From the NCBI GenBank assembly GCA_007556525.1, contig SWJS01000001.1, positions 464,346-528,345 of the forward strand: a stretch of DNA of 64,000 bases, read 5' to 3'. Source of the stretch: Lysobacteraceae bacterium CU05-9 (lineage in GTDB: Bacteria > Pseudomonadota > Gammaproteobacteria > Xanthomonadales > Xanthomonadaceae). Position 1 is the first letter of the stretch. Every line of letters begins with the position of its first letter. Below, piece by piece: positions 53,639 to 61,525 of this stretch. The notes under the pieces were generated by a model that was not told where the DNA came from, ran no database searches, and was given only the letters and a program-made list of their open reading frames with translations. The translations under genes were made by a program, and so were the position numbers.

Positions 53639-55561
53639 TTACGACTTGTTCTTGTCGTCCTTCACTTCAGTGAATTCCGCATCGACTACGTCGTCCGATG
53701 GAGCAGCACCCGCGTCAGCACCTGCTGCGCCTGCGCCTGCCGCCGCACCTTGCGCTGCCTGCGAGAGCTCCTGGAACAACGATTCAAGTTGCTTCGACTT
53801 GGATTCAATCTGACCCTTGTCGTCGCCCTTCATGGCAGTCTCCACGTCGGCAATCGCGGTTTCAACGCGACCCAGCAGATCCGGTGGCAAGGATGAACCG
53901 TGCTCACTGATCACTTGGCGCGAACCATGGACCAACGCGTCCGCTTGGTTGCGGGCTTGCACGAGTTCATGGAACTTCTGATCTTCTTCACGGTTGGATT
54001 CCGCGTCATTGATCATGCTCTTGATTTCGTCTTCCGACAGACCCGAACCGGCCTTGATCTCGACCTTCTGTTCCTTGCCCGTCTTCTTGTCCTTCGCAGT
54101 TACGTTGACGATACCGTTGGCGTCGATGTCGAACGAAACTTCGATCTGTGGCACTCCGCGTGGTGCTGGTTCAATGCCCGACAAGTTAAACGATGCCAGC
54201 GACTTGTTGTACTTCGCCTGCTCGCGCTCGCCTTGCAGCACATGCACCGTCACTTCCGGCTGATTATCAGCAGCGGTCGAGAAGGTCTGCGAAGCCTTGG
54301 TTGGGATCGTCGTGTTCTTTTCGATGATCTTCGTGAACACACCACCCATGGTTTCGATACCCAGCGACAGTGGCGTTACGTCGAGCAGTAAAACGTCCTT
54401 GACGTCACCGGCCAGAACACCACCTTGAATCGCAGCACCCAAAGCCACTGCTTCGTCCGGGTTCACGTCCTTACGTGGTTCCTTGCCAAAAAACTCCGCA
54501 ACCGCCTGTTGGACCTTCGGCATACGGGTTTGACCACCGACCAGGATCACTTCGGTGATATCGCTCGTACGCAAGTTCGCATCGTTCAGTGCAATGCGGC
54601 AAGGTTCGATGGACTTCTTGATCAGGTCATCCACCAGCGCTTCCAACTTTGCGCGGGTCAACTTGATGTTCAAATGCTTTGGACCAGACGCGTCTGCCGT
54701 CACGTAAGGAAGGTTGACGTCCGTTTGCTGTGCGCTCGACAGTTCAATCTTGGCGCGTTCTGCAGCATCCTTCAGGCGTTGCAGTGCCAGAGGATCCTTG
54801 CGCAGGTCGATGCCGCTTTCCTTCTGGAATTCTTCGACCAAGTAATCGATGATGCGCGTATCGAAGTCTTCACCGCCAAGGAACGTATCACCGTTCGTCG
54901 CGAGAACTTCGACTTGCATTTCGCCGTCGACGTTGGCGATTTCGATGATCGATACGTCGAACGTACCACCGCCCAAGTCATAAACCGCGATCTTGCGGTC
55001 GCCGCCTTGCTTGTCGAGACCATACGCCAAAGCAGCCGCGGTTGGTTCGTTGATGATGCGCTTAACTTCAAGGCCGGCGATCTTGCCGGCGTCCTTCGTG
55101 GCCTGACGCTGCGAATCGTTGAAGTATGCAGGAACGGTGATGACCGCTTCCGTGACCTTCGTGCCGAGATAATCTTCGGCGGTCTTCTTCATCTTCGCCA
55201 AAACTTCCGCCGACACCTGCTGCGGTGCCATCTTCTTGCCATCTGCGGTTTCGACCCATGCGTCGCCGTTGTCATGCTTGATGATCTTGTACGGAACGAG
55301 GTCGATGTCCTTCTGCACTTCCGCATCGTCGAACTTGCGTCCGATCAAACGCTTCACTGCGTAGAAGGTGTTGTGTGGGTTGGTGACAGCTTGACGCTTC
55401 GCCGTTGCGCCAACTAGGACTTCGCCGTCCTTGGTATACGCAACAACGGATGGAGTGGTACGGTCGCCTTCCGCATTCTCAATGACGCGTGGCTTGCCGT
55501 CTTGCATGATGGCAACACAGGAATTGGTGGTGCCTAAGTCAATGCCGATAATTTTTGACAT
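53639..55561 (-). CDS. dnaK: Chaperone DnaK (Hsp70)
   Basis: The ATP-driven chaperone of 640 residues. The nucleotide-binding domain starts [32 protein letters not shown] and the substrate-domain linker [19 protein letters not shown] follow. The disordered C-tail ends in [19 protein letters not shown] sigma-32-like promoter lies in the 104-bp gap in front, besides the one ahead of grpE. dnaJ follows at once. Confidence 0.98.
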   Translation of the reverse strand: MSKIIGIDLGTTNSCVAIMQDGKPRVIENAEGDRTTPSVVAYTKDGEVLVGATAKRQAVTNPHNTFYAVKRLIGRKFDDAEVQKDIDLVPYKIIKHDNGDAWVETADGKKMAPQQVSAEVLAKMKKTAEDYLGTKVTEAVITVPAYFNDSQRQATKDAGKIAGLEVKRIINEPTAAALAYGLDKQGGDRKIAVYDLGGGTFDVSIIEIANVDGEMQVEVLATNGDTFLGGEDFDTRIIDYLVEEFQKESGIDLRKDPLALQRLKDAAERAKIELSSAQQTDVNLPYVTADASGPKHLNIKLTRAKLEALVDDLIKKSIEPCRIALNDANLRTSDITEVILVGGQTRMPKVQQAVAEFFGKEPRKDVNPDEAVALGAAIQGGVLAGDVKDVLLLDVTPLSLGIETMGGVFTKIIEKNTTIPTKASQTFSTAADNQPEVTVHVLQGEREQAKYNKSLASFNLSGIEPAPRGVPQIEVSFDIDANGIVNVTAKDKKTGKEQKVEIKAGSGLSEDEIKSMINDAESNREEDQKFHELVQARNQADALVHGSRQVISEHGSSLPPDLLGRVETAIADVETAMKGDDKGQIESKSKQLESLFQELSQAAQGAAAGAGAAGADAGAAPSDDVVDAEFTEVKDDKNKS

Positions 55562-55619
55562 GGTTACTACCCTCTTACAATTAAAAAATATTTGGGGCGA
55601 TCATTCGCCGATGAATTCT

Positions 55620-55647
55620 TAATGGGGGTGCGCCGTCACAGTTCAAG
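55620..55647 (-). promoter_or_regulatory. Sigma-32-like promoter ahead of dnaK
   Basis: On the minus strand CTTGAAC (55647-55641) is followed after 13 bases by CCCCATTA (55627-55620). That is an excellent match to the heat-shock consensus CTTGAAA-N11-16-CCCCATNT. It lies 58 bp before the dnaK ATG. Confidence 0.85.
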
Positions 55648-55665
55648 TGATCTGTTGGCACAAAT

Positions 55666-56187
55666 TCATTGATTACGCACAACAACCAGCGCAGGACGAA
55701 TCAGGCGACCGTTGAGCAGCCATCCCTTTTGGAAAACATTCGCCACATGACCCGGCGCAACCGCATCCGTGTCGATCGTCTGGATCGCTTGGTGATGTTC
55801 CGGATTGAACGCTTCGCCGTTCGGATTTACTTCAATGAGTCCGTGATTTCCGGCAACGCGGATCAATTCCTTCAGCGTTAATTCAAGGCCACTGCGAATG
55901 CCAACGTCGCTGTCAGCAGTTGTTGCCAACCCAGCTTCCACGGCATCAATCACCGGCAAAAGATCCGCCAGCAACTTCTCATTCGCAAACTTTCGCGCCT
56001 GCTCCATATCTTTCGAGAGTCGGTTCCGCGAGTTCACCAGATCCGCTTTCTCACGCAAAATCTCATCGCGCATATTCGCAACTTGCGTTTCCAGCTCGAG
56101 GATTTTCAGGTCGCGCTCGTCCAAAGCCGCTTCCGCTGCGTCCACGTCTATGGACGGGTCTTCAACTTGATTTTCGGGTTCAGTCAT
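55666..56187 (-). CDS. grpE: Nucleotide exchange factor GrpE
   Basis: GrpE releases ADP from DnaK. The ATG at 56187 (MTEPENQVEDPSIDVDAAEAALDER) is preceded by AGGTGA eight bases away and is preferred over a GTG at 56196. An acidic N-terminus leads to a long coiled coil (about 25-75) and a compact beta-wing domain with FNPEHHQAIQTIDTDAVAPGHVANVFQKGWLLNGRLIRPALVVV. The product is 173 residues. It lies upstream of dnaK in the usual order. Confidence 0.95.
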   Translation of the reverse strand: MTEPENQVEDPSIDVDAAEAALDERDLKILELETQVANMRDEILREKADLVNSRNRLSKDMEQARKFANEKLLADLLPVIDAVEAGLATTADSDVGIRSGLELTLKELIRVAGNHGLIEVNPNGEAFNPEHHQAIQTIDTDAVAPGHVANVFQKGWLLNGRLIRPALVVVRNQ

Positions 56188-56219
56188 ATTGATCACCTGG
56201 TTTCAGTCTTGTTTAGTTG

Positions 56220-56248
56220 GAATGAGGTTGATTTGGTTCGGTTTCAAG
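56220..56248 (-). promoter_or_regulatory. Sigma-32-like promoter ahead of grpE
   Basis: On the minus strand CTTGAAA (56248-56242) and CCTCATTC (56227-56220) are 14 bases apart, close to CTTGAAA-N11-16-CCCCATNT. The -10 box ends 32 bp before the grpE start. Confidence 0.82.
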
Positions 56249-56257
56249 CCCTGCAGG

Positions 56258-56285
56258 CTTAGCACTTAGCTACTAGCTTCTAGCT
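56258..56285. repeat. 7-bp tandem repeat (CTTAGCT type) between hrcA and grpE
   Basis: Four diverged units run in a row: CTTAGCA, CTTAGCT, ACTAGCT, TCTAGCT. It sits just upstream of the grpE heat-shock promoter. Confidence 0.75.
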
Positions 56286-56337
56286 GCCGTCAATTCCCGC
56301 CAACTTTCGAAGTTGATGCAAAAAATCCGATTGCAAG

Positions 56338-56415
56338 TTCAGGTTTCAGGTTTGCTTTTCCCATTTCCTTTCTCTGCTTTTCAGATTTCAGATTTCAGAT
56401 TTTAGGTTTAAGGAT
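56338..56415. repeat. 7-bp tandem repeats at the hrcA 3' end
   Basis: Two TTCAGGT units lie at 56338-56351. Three TCAGATT units at 56381-56401, followed by the diverged TTAGGTT and TAAGGAT, run into the hrcA coding region. The hrcA stop codon (56388-56390) lies inside the second unit, so the repeat encodes the last residues of HrcA. Confidence 0.8.
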
Positions 56416-57443
56416 TCAGTCAACGCATCCGCAGTCGCCTGCACCACCGGAACGATTCGGTCGTAGTCCATTCGGCGCGGGCCAATCACGCCGAGCACGC
56501 CGAGCACTTGTCCATTCGCGTCGTGATACGGCGAACTGACCATGCTGACGGAATGAAGTGGTTCGACGCCACACTCTTCACCGATGAAAATCTGCACGCC
56601 CTCTGCCTGCTCCGTGGGTTCCAGCAACTGCAAAATACCCTGCTTATTCGCAAACGCGTCAAACAATTCACGCAGTCGGTTCACATCCGTGAGGCCATTC
56701 GGACCCATCAGGTGATGCTGCCCTTTCATCAGCAAGTCGTTGTTCGACATCTCAAGGGCGGACTCGGCGAGCTTAACGGAATCTGCCATCAAGTTATGCA
56801 TTTCATCCTGAGCCTTGCGAAGCTCATCCACCATCCGGCGACGGATCTCCGCCAGCGAACGACCCGCAAGTTCTTCATTCAGAAAATTCGTGACTTCCTG
56901 CAAATCGTCCTGGTCCAGCGGGATTGGCAGATCGATGACTCGATTTTGGACTTGGTGATCTGCAAAAACCACAATCGCCAGCACCTTGGTCGGCTCAATC
57001 GACACGAACTCGATACGTTTGAATGCCATAAGTTCGCGCTTGGGCATACTCACAACGCCGACAAATTGGCTCAATGAGCTGAGGAGATCGGATGCCGTTT
57101 CCAAGCGTCCTGCTGTGCTCGGGTTCGCCTGCAATTCGGACTTGACGCGGTATTTCTCAATGTCAGAGATCGGCGCGAGCTGCAATAGTGTGTCGACATA
57201 AAACCGATACCCTTTCGACGTTGGCACCCGACCACTTGATGTATGCAATGTACTTAGAAGTCCCTGCTCTTCCAGATCGGCAAGGATGTTACGGATCGTT
57301 GCTGGGCTCACATCCAAGTTCGCGCAGCGCGCAAGCGTCTGAGAACCCACTGGCTCGCCACTCTCGATGTAGCGCGAGATCAACGATCGCAGCAGCGTGC
57401 GCGAGCGTGTGTCGAGTAGCGGTGAGCATTCATTCGAAGTCAT
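56388..57443 (-). CDS. hrcA: Heat-inducible transcription repressor HrcA
   Basis: HrcA represses chaperone genes by binding CIRCE elements. The 351-residue protein starts with a winged helix: RTLLRSLISRYIESGEPVGSQTLAR, then SPATIRNILADLEEQGLLSTLHTSSGRVPTSKGYRFYV. A GAF-like domain follows with IGEECGVEPLHSVSMVSSPY and GVIGPRRMDYDRIVPVV. No CIRCE box lies in this window. Its final residues NLKSEI come from a tandem repeat. There is no clear ribosome-binding site, and a sigma-32-like promoter sits directly in front, so the mRNA may be leaderless. Confidence 0.95.
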   Translation of the reverse strand: MTSNECSPLLDTRSRTLLRSLISRYIESGEPVGSQTLARCANLDVSPATIRNILADLEEQGLLSTLHTSSGRVPTSKGYRFYVDTLLQLAPISDIEKYRVKSELQANPSTAGRLETASDLLSSLSQFVGVVSMPKRELMAFKRIEFVSIEPTKVLAIVVFADHQVQNRVIDLPIPLDQDDLQEVTNFLNEELAGRSLAEIRRRMVDELRKAQDEMHNLMADSVKLAESALEMSNNDLLMKGQHHLMGPNGLTDVNRLRELFDAFANKQGILQLLEPTEQAEGVQIFIGEECGVEPLHSVSMVSSPYHDANGQVLGVLGVIGPRRMDYDRIVPVVQATADALTESLNLKSEI

Positions 57444-57450
57444 ACCGCAA

Positions 57451-57479
57451 ATATCAGGTCAGCGTGTTCCGAATTCAAG
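57451..57479 (-). promoter_or_regulatory. Possible sigma-32-like promoter ahead of hrcA
   Basis: On the minus strand CTTGAAT (57479-57473) and CCTGATAT (57458-57451) are 14 bases apart, about six of eight matches in the -10 half. The -10 ends only 8 bp before the hrcA ATG. Confidence 0.5.
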
Positions 57480-57520
57480 CGTCAGTTTTTTCTGAATCCG
57501 ATGAACGGTGTCAGGAAACA

Positions 57521-57549
57521 TTCAACTCCATTAGTGCGGATGCGATAAT
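57521..57549 (+). promoter_or_regulatory. Probable recN promoter
   Basis: TTCAAC at 57521-57526 and GATAAT at 57544-57549 are separated by 17 bases, with the recN ATG 30 bp further on. I see no LexA-type palindrome here. Confidence 0.5.
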
Positions 57550-57579
57550 GCCCGAAACCCACAGGAACGCCATACACCC

Positions 57580-59259
57580 ATGCTGACCCAGCTGAGCCTC
57601 GCGAATTTTGCCGTTGTTGCTGCCGCGCAGTTGCAATTTGGCGAAGGCATGACGGTCATCTCCGGAGAGACCGGCGCGGGCAAGTCGTTGCTCGTGGATG
57701 CCATGTTGCTGCTAACGGGCGCACGTGCGGACAGCGGCGTGGTTCGCCACGGTGCGGAACGGGCTGAGATTCAAGCGGAGTTTTCGCTGGAGGATGCGCC
57801 CGCTGCTGCGGCTTGGTTGGCAGAGAATGAGCTAGACGAAGGAATGCAGTTGCAACTGCGCCGCGTCATCAAGGCGGATGGTGGTTCGAAGTCATGGATC
57901 AACGGACGTGCGTGCACCCTTTCGCAGCTGAGTTCGTTGGCGGCGTTATTGGTTGAGATTCATGGGCAACACGATCAGCAATCGCTGCTGGCGAGATCAT
58001 CGCAACTCACTTTGTTGGACGCCTATGGCCGGCATGATCACTTGTTGCAGGACGTCGCCGATGCGGCACTCACATGGACGGCAGCCATCCAGCGCAAACA
58101 GAAGTTGCTGGAGCAAGGTGATGTAACCGATCGCATTCAGTGGCTGCAACATCAGCACGCCGAATTGGAGCGTGAGAATCTCGATCCGTCCTTCTGGGAT
58201 CAATTACAGATTGACCATAAGCGTCTGGGGAATGTGGGAAATTTGCAGACAGCCTTTAGCTCTTACCTGACGCAGTTACAAGGAGACGACGACTCGCGTG
58301 GACTGCTTGGCGGCGTGCAGAGTTTACAGTCTGAAATCACACGCCATGCGGATGGAGATCCGGTGCTTGAGGGAGTGGCGGAGCTTTTGGCGCAGTCAGA
58401 AATTTCATTGGCGGAAGCTGCGTCGCAACTTGAGAATGTGCTGGACCAGTTGGACATGGATCCGGAAGCATTTGATGCGGCCAATCGCGTGCTGACGAGA
58501 ATGCATGAGCTGGGTCGTAAGCACCGTGTTGAAGTCGCGGAGCTTGGAACGAAGCGCGATTCGATTGTCGAGGAGTTGCAGTCCTTGCAAGGTGCGGAAC
58601 AGGAACTTGCGCAGTTGGACGGCAAGCTCGCCGCACTGCGTGATGAATATGCCAGCAAAGCCGCAAACCTGACGAAATCCCGTGCCAAAGCTGCCAAGGC
58701 GTTGTCTAAGGTGACGACCGAATTGATGCAAGAGTTGGGCATGGAAGGCGGAACGTTCGAAGTGGCGCTCGAGAAGCTCGATGCATTGAAACCTGATGCT
58801 CTTGGGATGGAGCGCGTTGAATTGATGGTTGCGGCGAATCAGGGGCAACCTGCGCGTCCGCTCCGCAAGGTTGCGTCGGGTGGCGAGTTGTCACGGATTT
58901 CACTGGCGATCGAGGTCGCGACGATTGGGTTGGATCCGGTGCCGACGATGGTTTTTGATGAGGTGGATTCCGGCATTGGTGGTGCTGTTGCGGATATCGT
59001 TGGGTTCCGCTTGCGCAAGCTCGCGACGCAACGCCAGGTGTTGTGCGTGACCCACTTGCCGCAGGTTGCAAGCAAGGGACACGCTCATTATCAAGTCAGC
59101 AAATTTGCGGCGGAAGGTTTGACTCAGAGCGCCGTGAAGCAGTTGCCGTCGAAGGAACGCCAAACGGAAATCGCCCGCATGTTAGCGGGCGTGGATGTGA
59201 CCAAGGAAGCTCAGGCTGCCGCGAAATCACTTCTTGCGGCGGCGATGTCGCAGGACTGA
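57580..59259 (+). CDS. recN: DNA repair protein RecN
   Basis: An SMC-like ATPase of double-strand-break repair. The 559-residue protein has Walker A GETGAGKS at residues 29-36 and a long coiled-coil middle (about 160-370). The C-terminal ABC signature is ASGGELSRISLAIEV and Walker B is MVFDEVDSGIGGAVAD, then LCVTHLPQVAS. It is divergent from hrcA, and its stop abuts the stop of fur with no gap. Confidence 0.96.
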   Translation: MLTQLSLANFAVVAAAQLQFGEGMTVISGETGAGKSLLVDAMLLLTGARADSGVVRHGAERAEIQAEFSLEDAPAAAAWLAENELDEGMQLQLRRVIKADGGSKSWINGRACTLSQLSSLAALLVEIHGQHDQQSLLARSSQLTLLDAYGRHDHLLQDVADAALTWTAAIQRKQKLLEQGDVTDRIQWLQHQHAELERENLDPSFWDQLQIDHKRLGNVGNLQTAFSSYLTQLQGDDDSRGLLGGVQSLQSEITRHADGDPVLEGVAELLAQSEISLAEAASQLENVLDQLDMDPEAFDAANRVLTRMHELGRKHRVEVAELGTKRDSIVEELQSLQGAEQELAQLDGKLAALRDEYASKAANLTKSRAKAAKALSKVTTELMQELGMEGGTFEVALEKLDALKPDALGMERVELMVAANQGQPARPLRKVASGGELSRISLAIEVATIGLDPVPTMVFDEVDSGIGGAVADIVGFRLRKLATQRQVLCVTHLPQVASKGHAHYQVSKFAAEGLTQSAVKQLPSKERQTEIARMLAGVDVTKEAQAAAKSLLAAAMSQD

Positions 59260-59664
59260 TTACTTCTTTTTGCGGACGTAGAGCACCAGCGAGTGTGAGT
59301 GGATTTCGTAGCCATATTTGGCGGCGATATCGTGCTGAATCCGTTCGATTTCTTCGGACTCGAATTCAATGACGTTACCGTTGTCGACATCGACCATGTG
59401 ATCGTGATGGTCTCCCCTGTCGAGCTCATACACCGACTGTCCCGACTCGAAATTGTGCTTGAGGACGAGTCCCGCCGTTTCGAACTGGGTCAAAACGCGA
59501 TAGACCGTCGCCAGACCGATATCCTCTCCCGCCGCGGTGAGTTCCCGGTAAATTTCTTCGGCGGTCATGTGATGATCAGTGGCATTTTCCAGCAGGGACA
59601 GGATCCTCACGCGCGGATGTGTCACCTTAAGCCCAGCATTACGCAACTCTTGCGGTTGTTCCAT
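59260..59664 (-). CDS. fur: Ferric uptake regulator Fur
   Basis: An iron-responsive repressor. The ATG at 59664 has GGAG in front and gives MEQPQELRNAGLKVTHPRVRIL; 134 residues in all. The winged helix includes TVYRVLTQFETAGLVLKH. Metal ligands lie in DRGDHHDHMVDVDNGNVIEF and SHSLVLYVRKKK. The protein has no cysteine at all, so the structural zinc site made by CxxC pairs in E. coli Fur is absent, as it largely is in Pseudomonas Fur. It is divergent from bamE. Confidence 0.95.
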   Translation of the reverse strand: MEQPQELRNAGLKVTHPRVRILSLLENATDHHMTAEEIYRELTAAGEDIGLATVYRVLTQFETAGLVLKHNFESGQSVYELDRGDHHDHMVDVDNGNVIEFESEEIERIQHDIAAKYGYEIHSHSLVLYVRKKK

Positions 59665-59760
59665 TTCGACTCCTGAACGCAAAAACTGAACGGCGCATCA
59701 GAGCGCCATTAGCAGTGTATCATTTGAGGCTGATTGTATTTTTGGTCGAATCTTCCACCC

Positions 59761-60150
59761 ATGCGTAAAACCATTCTCATCCTTGCGATCGCCGTTGTTG
59801 CCTCCGGTTGCGTTTACCGTCAGCCGATGTATCAAGGCAATTTGCTCGAAGCCAATGCGGTGCAGCAACTTCAAGCCGGCATGACGAAGGAACAGGTCAT
59901 GCTGTTGCTCGGCTCGCCATCCATCGCCGATCCCTTCAATACGGATCGCTGGGATTACACCTCCGGTCAGCGCATCGGTCGCGTTTCGAAAACGGAAGTG
60001 CACAACTTGACCGTGTTCTTCGACAACGGTGTCGTGTCGCGCTGGGACGGTACTTATTTCCCTGAGCAAGACCTTGAACTCTCGCAGAAGTCGCTGAAGC
60101 AATTCGGTCCGAACCTTGCGAAAGAGAAGAAGAAGCGCGGCGGCGGTTAA
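59761..60150 (+). CDS. bamE: Outer-membrane assembly lipoprotein BamE (OmlA/SmpA)
   Basis: A lipoprotein of the BAM complex. The ATG at 59761 gives MRKTILILAIAVVASGC with lipobox ASGC at Cys17. The SmpA/OmlA fold is seen in QLQAGMTKEQVMLLLGSPSIADPFNTDRWDY and VFFDNGVVSRWDG. The product is 129 residues with a basic tail. In Xanthomonas the homologue omlA is likewise divergent from fur. The stop overlaps the convergent rnfH stop by 3-4 bases. Confidence 0.93.
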   Translation: MRKTILILAIAVVASGCVYRQPMYQGNLLEANAVQQLQAGMTKEQVMLLLGSPSIADPFNTDRWDYTSGQRIGRVSKTEVHNLTVFFDNGVVSRWDGTYFPEQDLELSQKSLKQFGPNLAKEKKKRGGG

Positions 60151-60476
60151 TCTTCCTCGGCTTCGCCTGAAATTTCTGAGTCCGCTGGCAATTGCTGGCG
60201 GATTTTTTTGGGCATTCGGAAAGTGCGCGGCAGCGGATTGTTCTCAGCCCGGCGACGTCGAACGTCCTTCGGATCTGCAGTCAACGCCCGCAAAAATTCA
60301 ACGCGATCACCATCTTCGAGTACTTGCGACTCCGCGCACTTCTGCCCAAAAACCGCAACCCCCACTTCGCTCCATTGAATCTCCGAGCGTAAATCTGCAA
60401 TCGTCGCGCCACTGCGCAATTCGACATCGACAGTTTCTGTCTTCCCCGGCCACGCACGAATTGCAGTGACGATCAT
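60147..60476 (-). CDS. rnfH: RnfH family ubiquitin-fold protein (RatB)
   Basis: A 109-residue protein with a small beta-grasp domain: VDVELRSGATIADLRSEIQWSEVGVAVFGQKC and LEDGDRVEFLRALTADPKDVRRRRA, the family C-terminal motif. A basic/acidic tail extends beyond the domain. The start overlaps the stop of ratA by 4 bp, so translation is coupled. Despite the name, no rnf genes are nearby; function is unknown. Confidence 0.92.
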   Translation of the reverse strand: MIVTAIRAWPGKTETVDVELRSGATIADLRSEIQWSEVGVAVFGQKCAESQVLEDGDRVEFLRALTADPKDVRRRRAENNPLPRTFRMPKKIRQQLPADSEISGEAEED

Positions 60477-60919
60477 TCTTCGACTGCGTCCGTGTTGACG
60501 TGATCGGCTTTACGCACGAAATCATCAACCATGCGATCCGCGAGCGCCTGCAAACCCAGCGACATCGGCGTCGCAAGCAGACTCACCTTTGGCTCGAAGT
60601 CCAATTGAAAATTCACCTTGCACGCCGACTCATCCAGCGCATGGAAGGTCCATTTGCCGTTGAGCGATTTAAACGGTCCATCCACGAACTTCATTTCAAT
60701 GTCGTGCGGCGGATGCAACGTGTTGTCCGTTTCGAACCAAGTCTTGAACCCAGCCATTGTCAATTGCAGCTTTGCAACTTTGCGTTCCGGCGTGCTCAAG
60801 GAAACGTCCACACCTTCGCACCAGTCAAAACGCTCCGGATAATGTTCGACATCATTGACCAGGTTGAACATCTTCAGCGCGGAATGCGTAACCAAAGCTG
60901 AGCGGGAAATTGTAGGCAT
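60473..60919 (-). CDS. ratA: RatA family protein (COQ10-like START domain)
   Basis: The 148-residue protein starts at the ATG at 60919 (MPTISRSALVTHSALKMFNLVNDVEHYPERFDWCEGV). It has the START/COQ10 pattern, with LQLTMAGFKTWFETDN and FVDGPFKSLNGKWTFHAL. Family members bind ubiquinone; in E. coli RatA is reported to block ribosome subunit joining. It is translationally coupled with rnfH, and the pair is widely conserved, which argues for a housekeeping role rather than a selfish toxin. It is divergent from smpB. Confidence 0.92.
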   Translation of the reverse strand: MPTISRSALVTHSALKMFNLVNDVEHYPERFDWCEGVDVSLSTPERKVAKLQLTMAGFKTWFETDNTLHPPHDIEMKFVDGPFKSLNGKWTFHALDESACKVNFQLDFEPKVSLLATPMSLGLQALADRMVDDFVRKADHVNTDAVEE

Positions 60920-60967
60920 TTGTAACCAGTTCGGGGAAAGTGACCTGCTTATTTTATAATAGCCACC

Positions 60968-61468
60968 ATGGCAAAGAAGAACAGCACGAAAAAAGACGCG
61001 AAAAACGCATCCGGCACGATTGCGTTGAACAAGCGTGCACGCCATGAATATCATCTGGAAACGCGATACGAAGCGGGCCTCGAGCTACAGGGCTGGGAAC
61101 TGAAATCCATCCGCGCCGGACGTGCCAACATTGGTGAGGCGTATGCGGTGGTGAAGAATGGTGAGTTGTTTTTGTTCAATTCACAAATGACGCCTTTGCT
61201 CAGCGCCTCGACGCACGTTGTCGCGGAAGAACGTCGCACGCGCAAGTTGTTGCTCCACCGTCACGAGATCGATACGTTGATCGGCAAGATCCAGCGTGAC
61301 GGTTACACGATGGTCCCAACTGCGTTGTACTGGAAAGGTAACAAGGTCAAGGCGGAGATTTGTCTGGCGAAGGGCAAGCAAGCGCACGACAAGCGCAACG
61401 CGGAGAAGGATCGCGACTGGCAACGGGACAAGCAGCGGTTCATGCGGGCGCATAATAAGGATGCGTAA
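60968..61468 (+). CDS. smpB: SsrA-binding protein SmpB
   Basis: SmpB loads tmRNA on stalled ribosomes. The 166-residue protein has [35 protein letters not shown] and a [20 protein letters not shown] segment, then the basic C-terminal tail that enters the mRNA channel ([23 protein letters not shown]). The tmRNA gene lies about 1.6 kb downstream on the same strand. A hairpin-forming repeat follows the stop. Confidence 0.97.
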   Translation: MAKKNSTKKDAKNASGTIALNKRARHEYHLETRYEAGLELQGWELKSIRAGRANIGEAYAVVKNGELFLFNSQMTPLLSASTHVVAEERRTRKLLLHRHEIDTLIGKIQRDGYTMVPTALYWKGNKVKAEICLAKGKQAHDKRNAEKDRDWQRDKQRFMRAHNKDA

Positions 61469-61472
61469 AGCA

Positions 61473-61514
61473 GGTAAGGGGTAAAAGCTACACTGCAGCT
61501 CTTACCTTTTACCC
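61473..61514. repeat. Inverted 7-bp repeats between smpB and the sensor kinase (copy 2 of the dispersed repeat)
   Basis: GGTAAGG GGTAAAA followed by AGCT (61473-61489) faces AGCT C TTACCTT TTACCC (61497-61514) around a 7-base centre, so it can fold into a stem. The right arm continues to 61527 and is the second copy of the ~32-bp element found at the lysS end. It may stop transcription from both convergent genes. Confidence 0.75.
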
Positions 61515-61525
61515 AACGCGAAGCG

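Noticed and set aside
56259-56285. TTAGCACTT resembles half of a CIRCE element (TTAGCACTC-N9-GAGTGCTAA)
   Set aside because: The second arm is absent and the run is better explained as 7-bp tandem repeats.
56258-56415. CRISPR array or origin iterons in the hrcA-grpE gap
   Set aside because: Units are only 7 bp, adjacent without spacers, and differ from one another; there are no cas genes, dnaA or A/T-rich unwinding element.
59665-59760. Fur box in the fur-bamE gap
   Set aside because: I could not find a convincing 19-bp Fur palindrome; the GGCGC stem at 59692-59708 does not resemble one.
60147-60919. ratA-rnfH as a selfish toxin-antitoxin module
   Set aside because: The pair sits in a conserved smpB/bamE housekeeping neighbourhood and RatA is a ubiquinone-binding START protein family.
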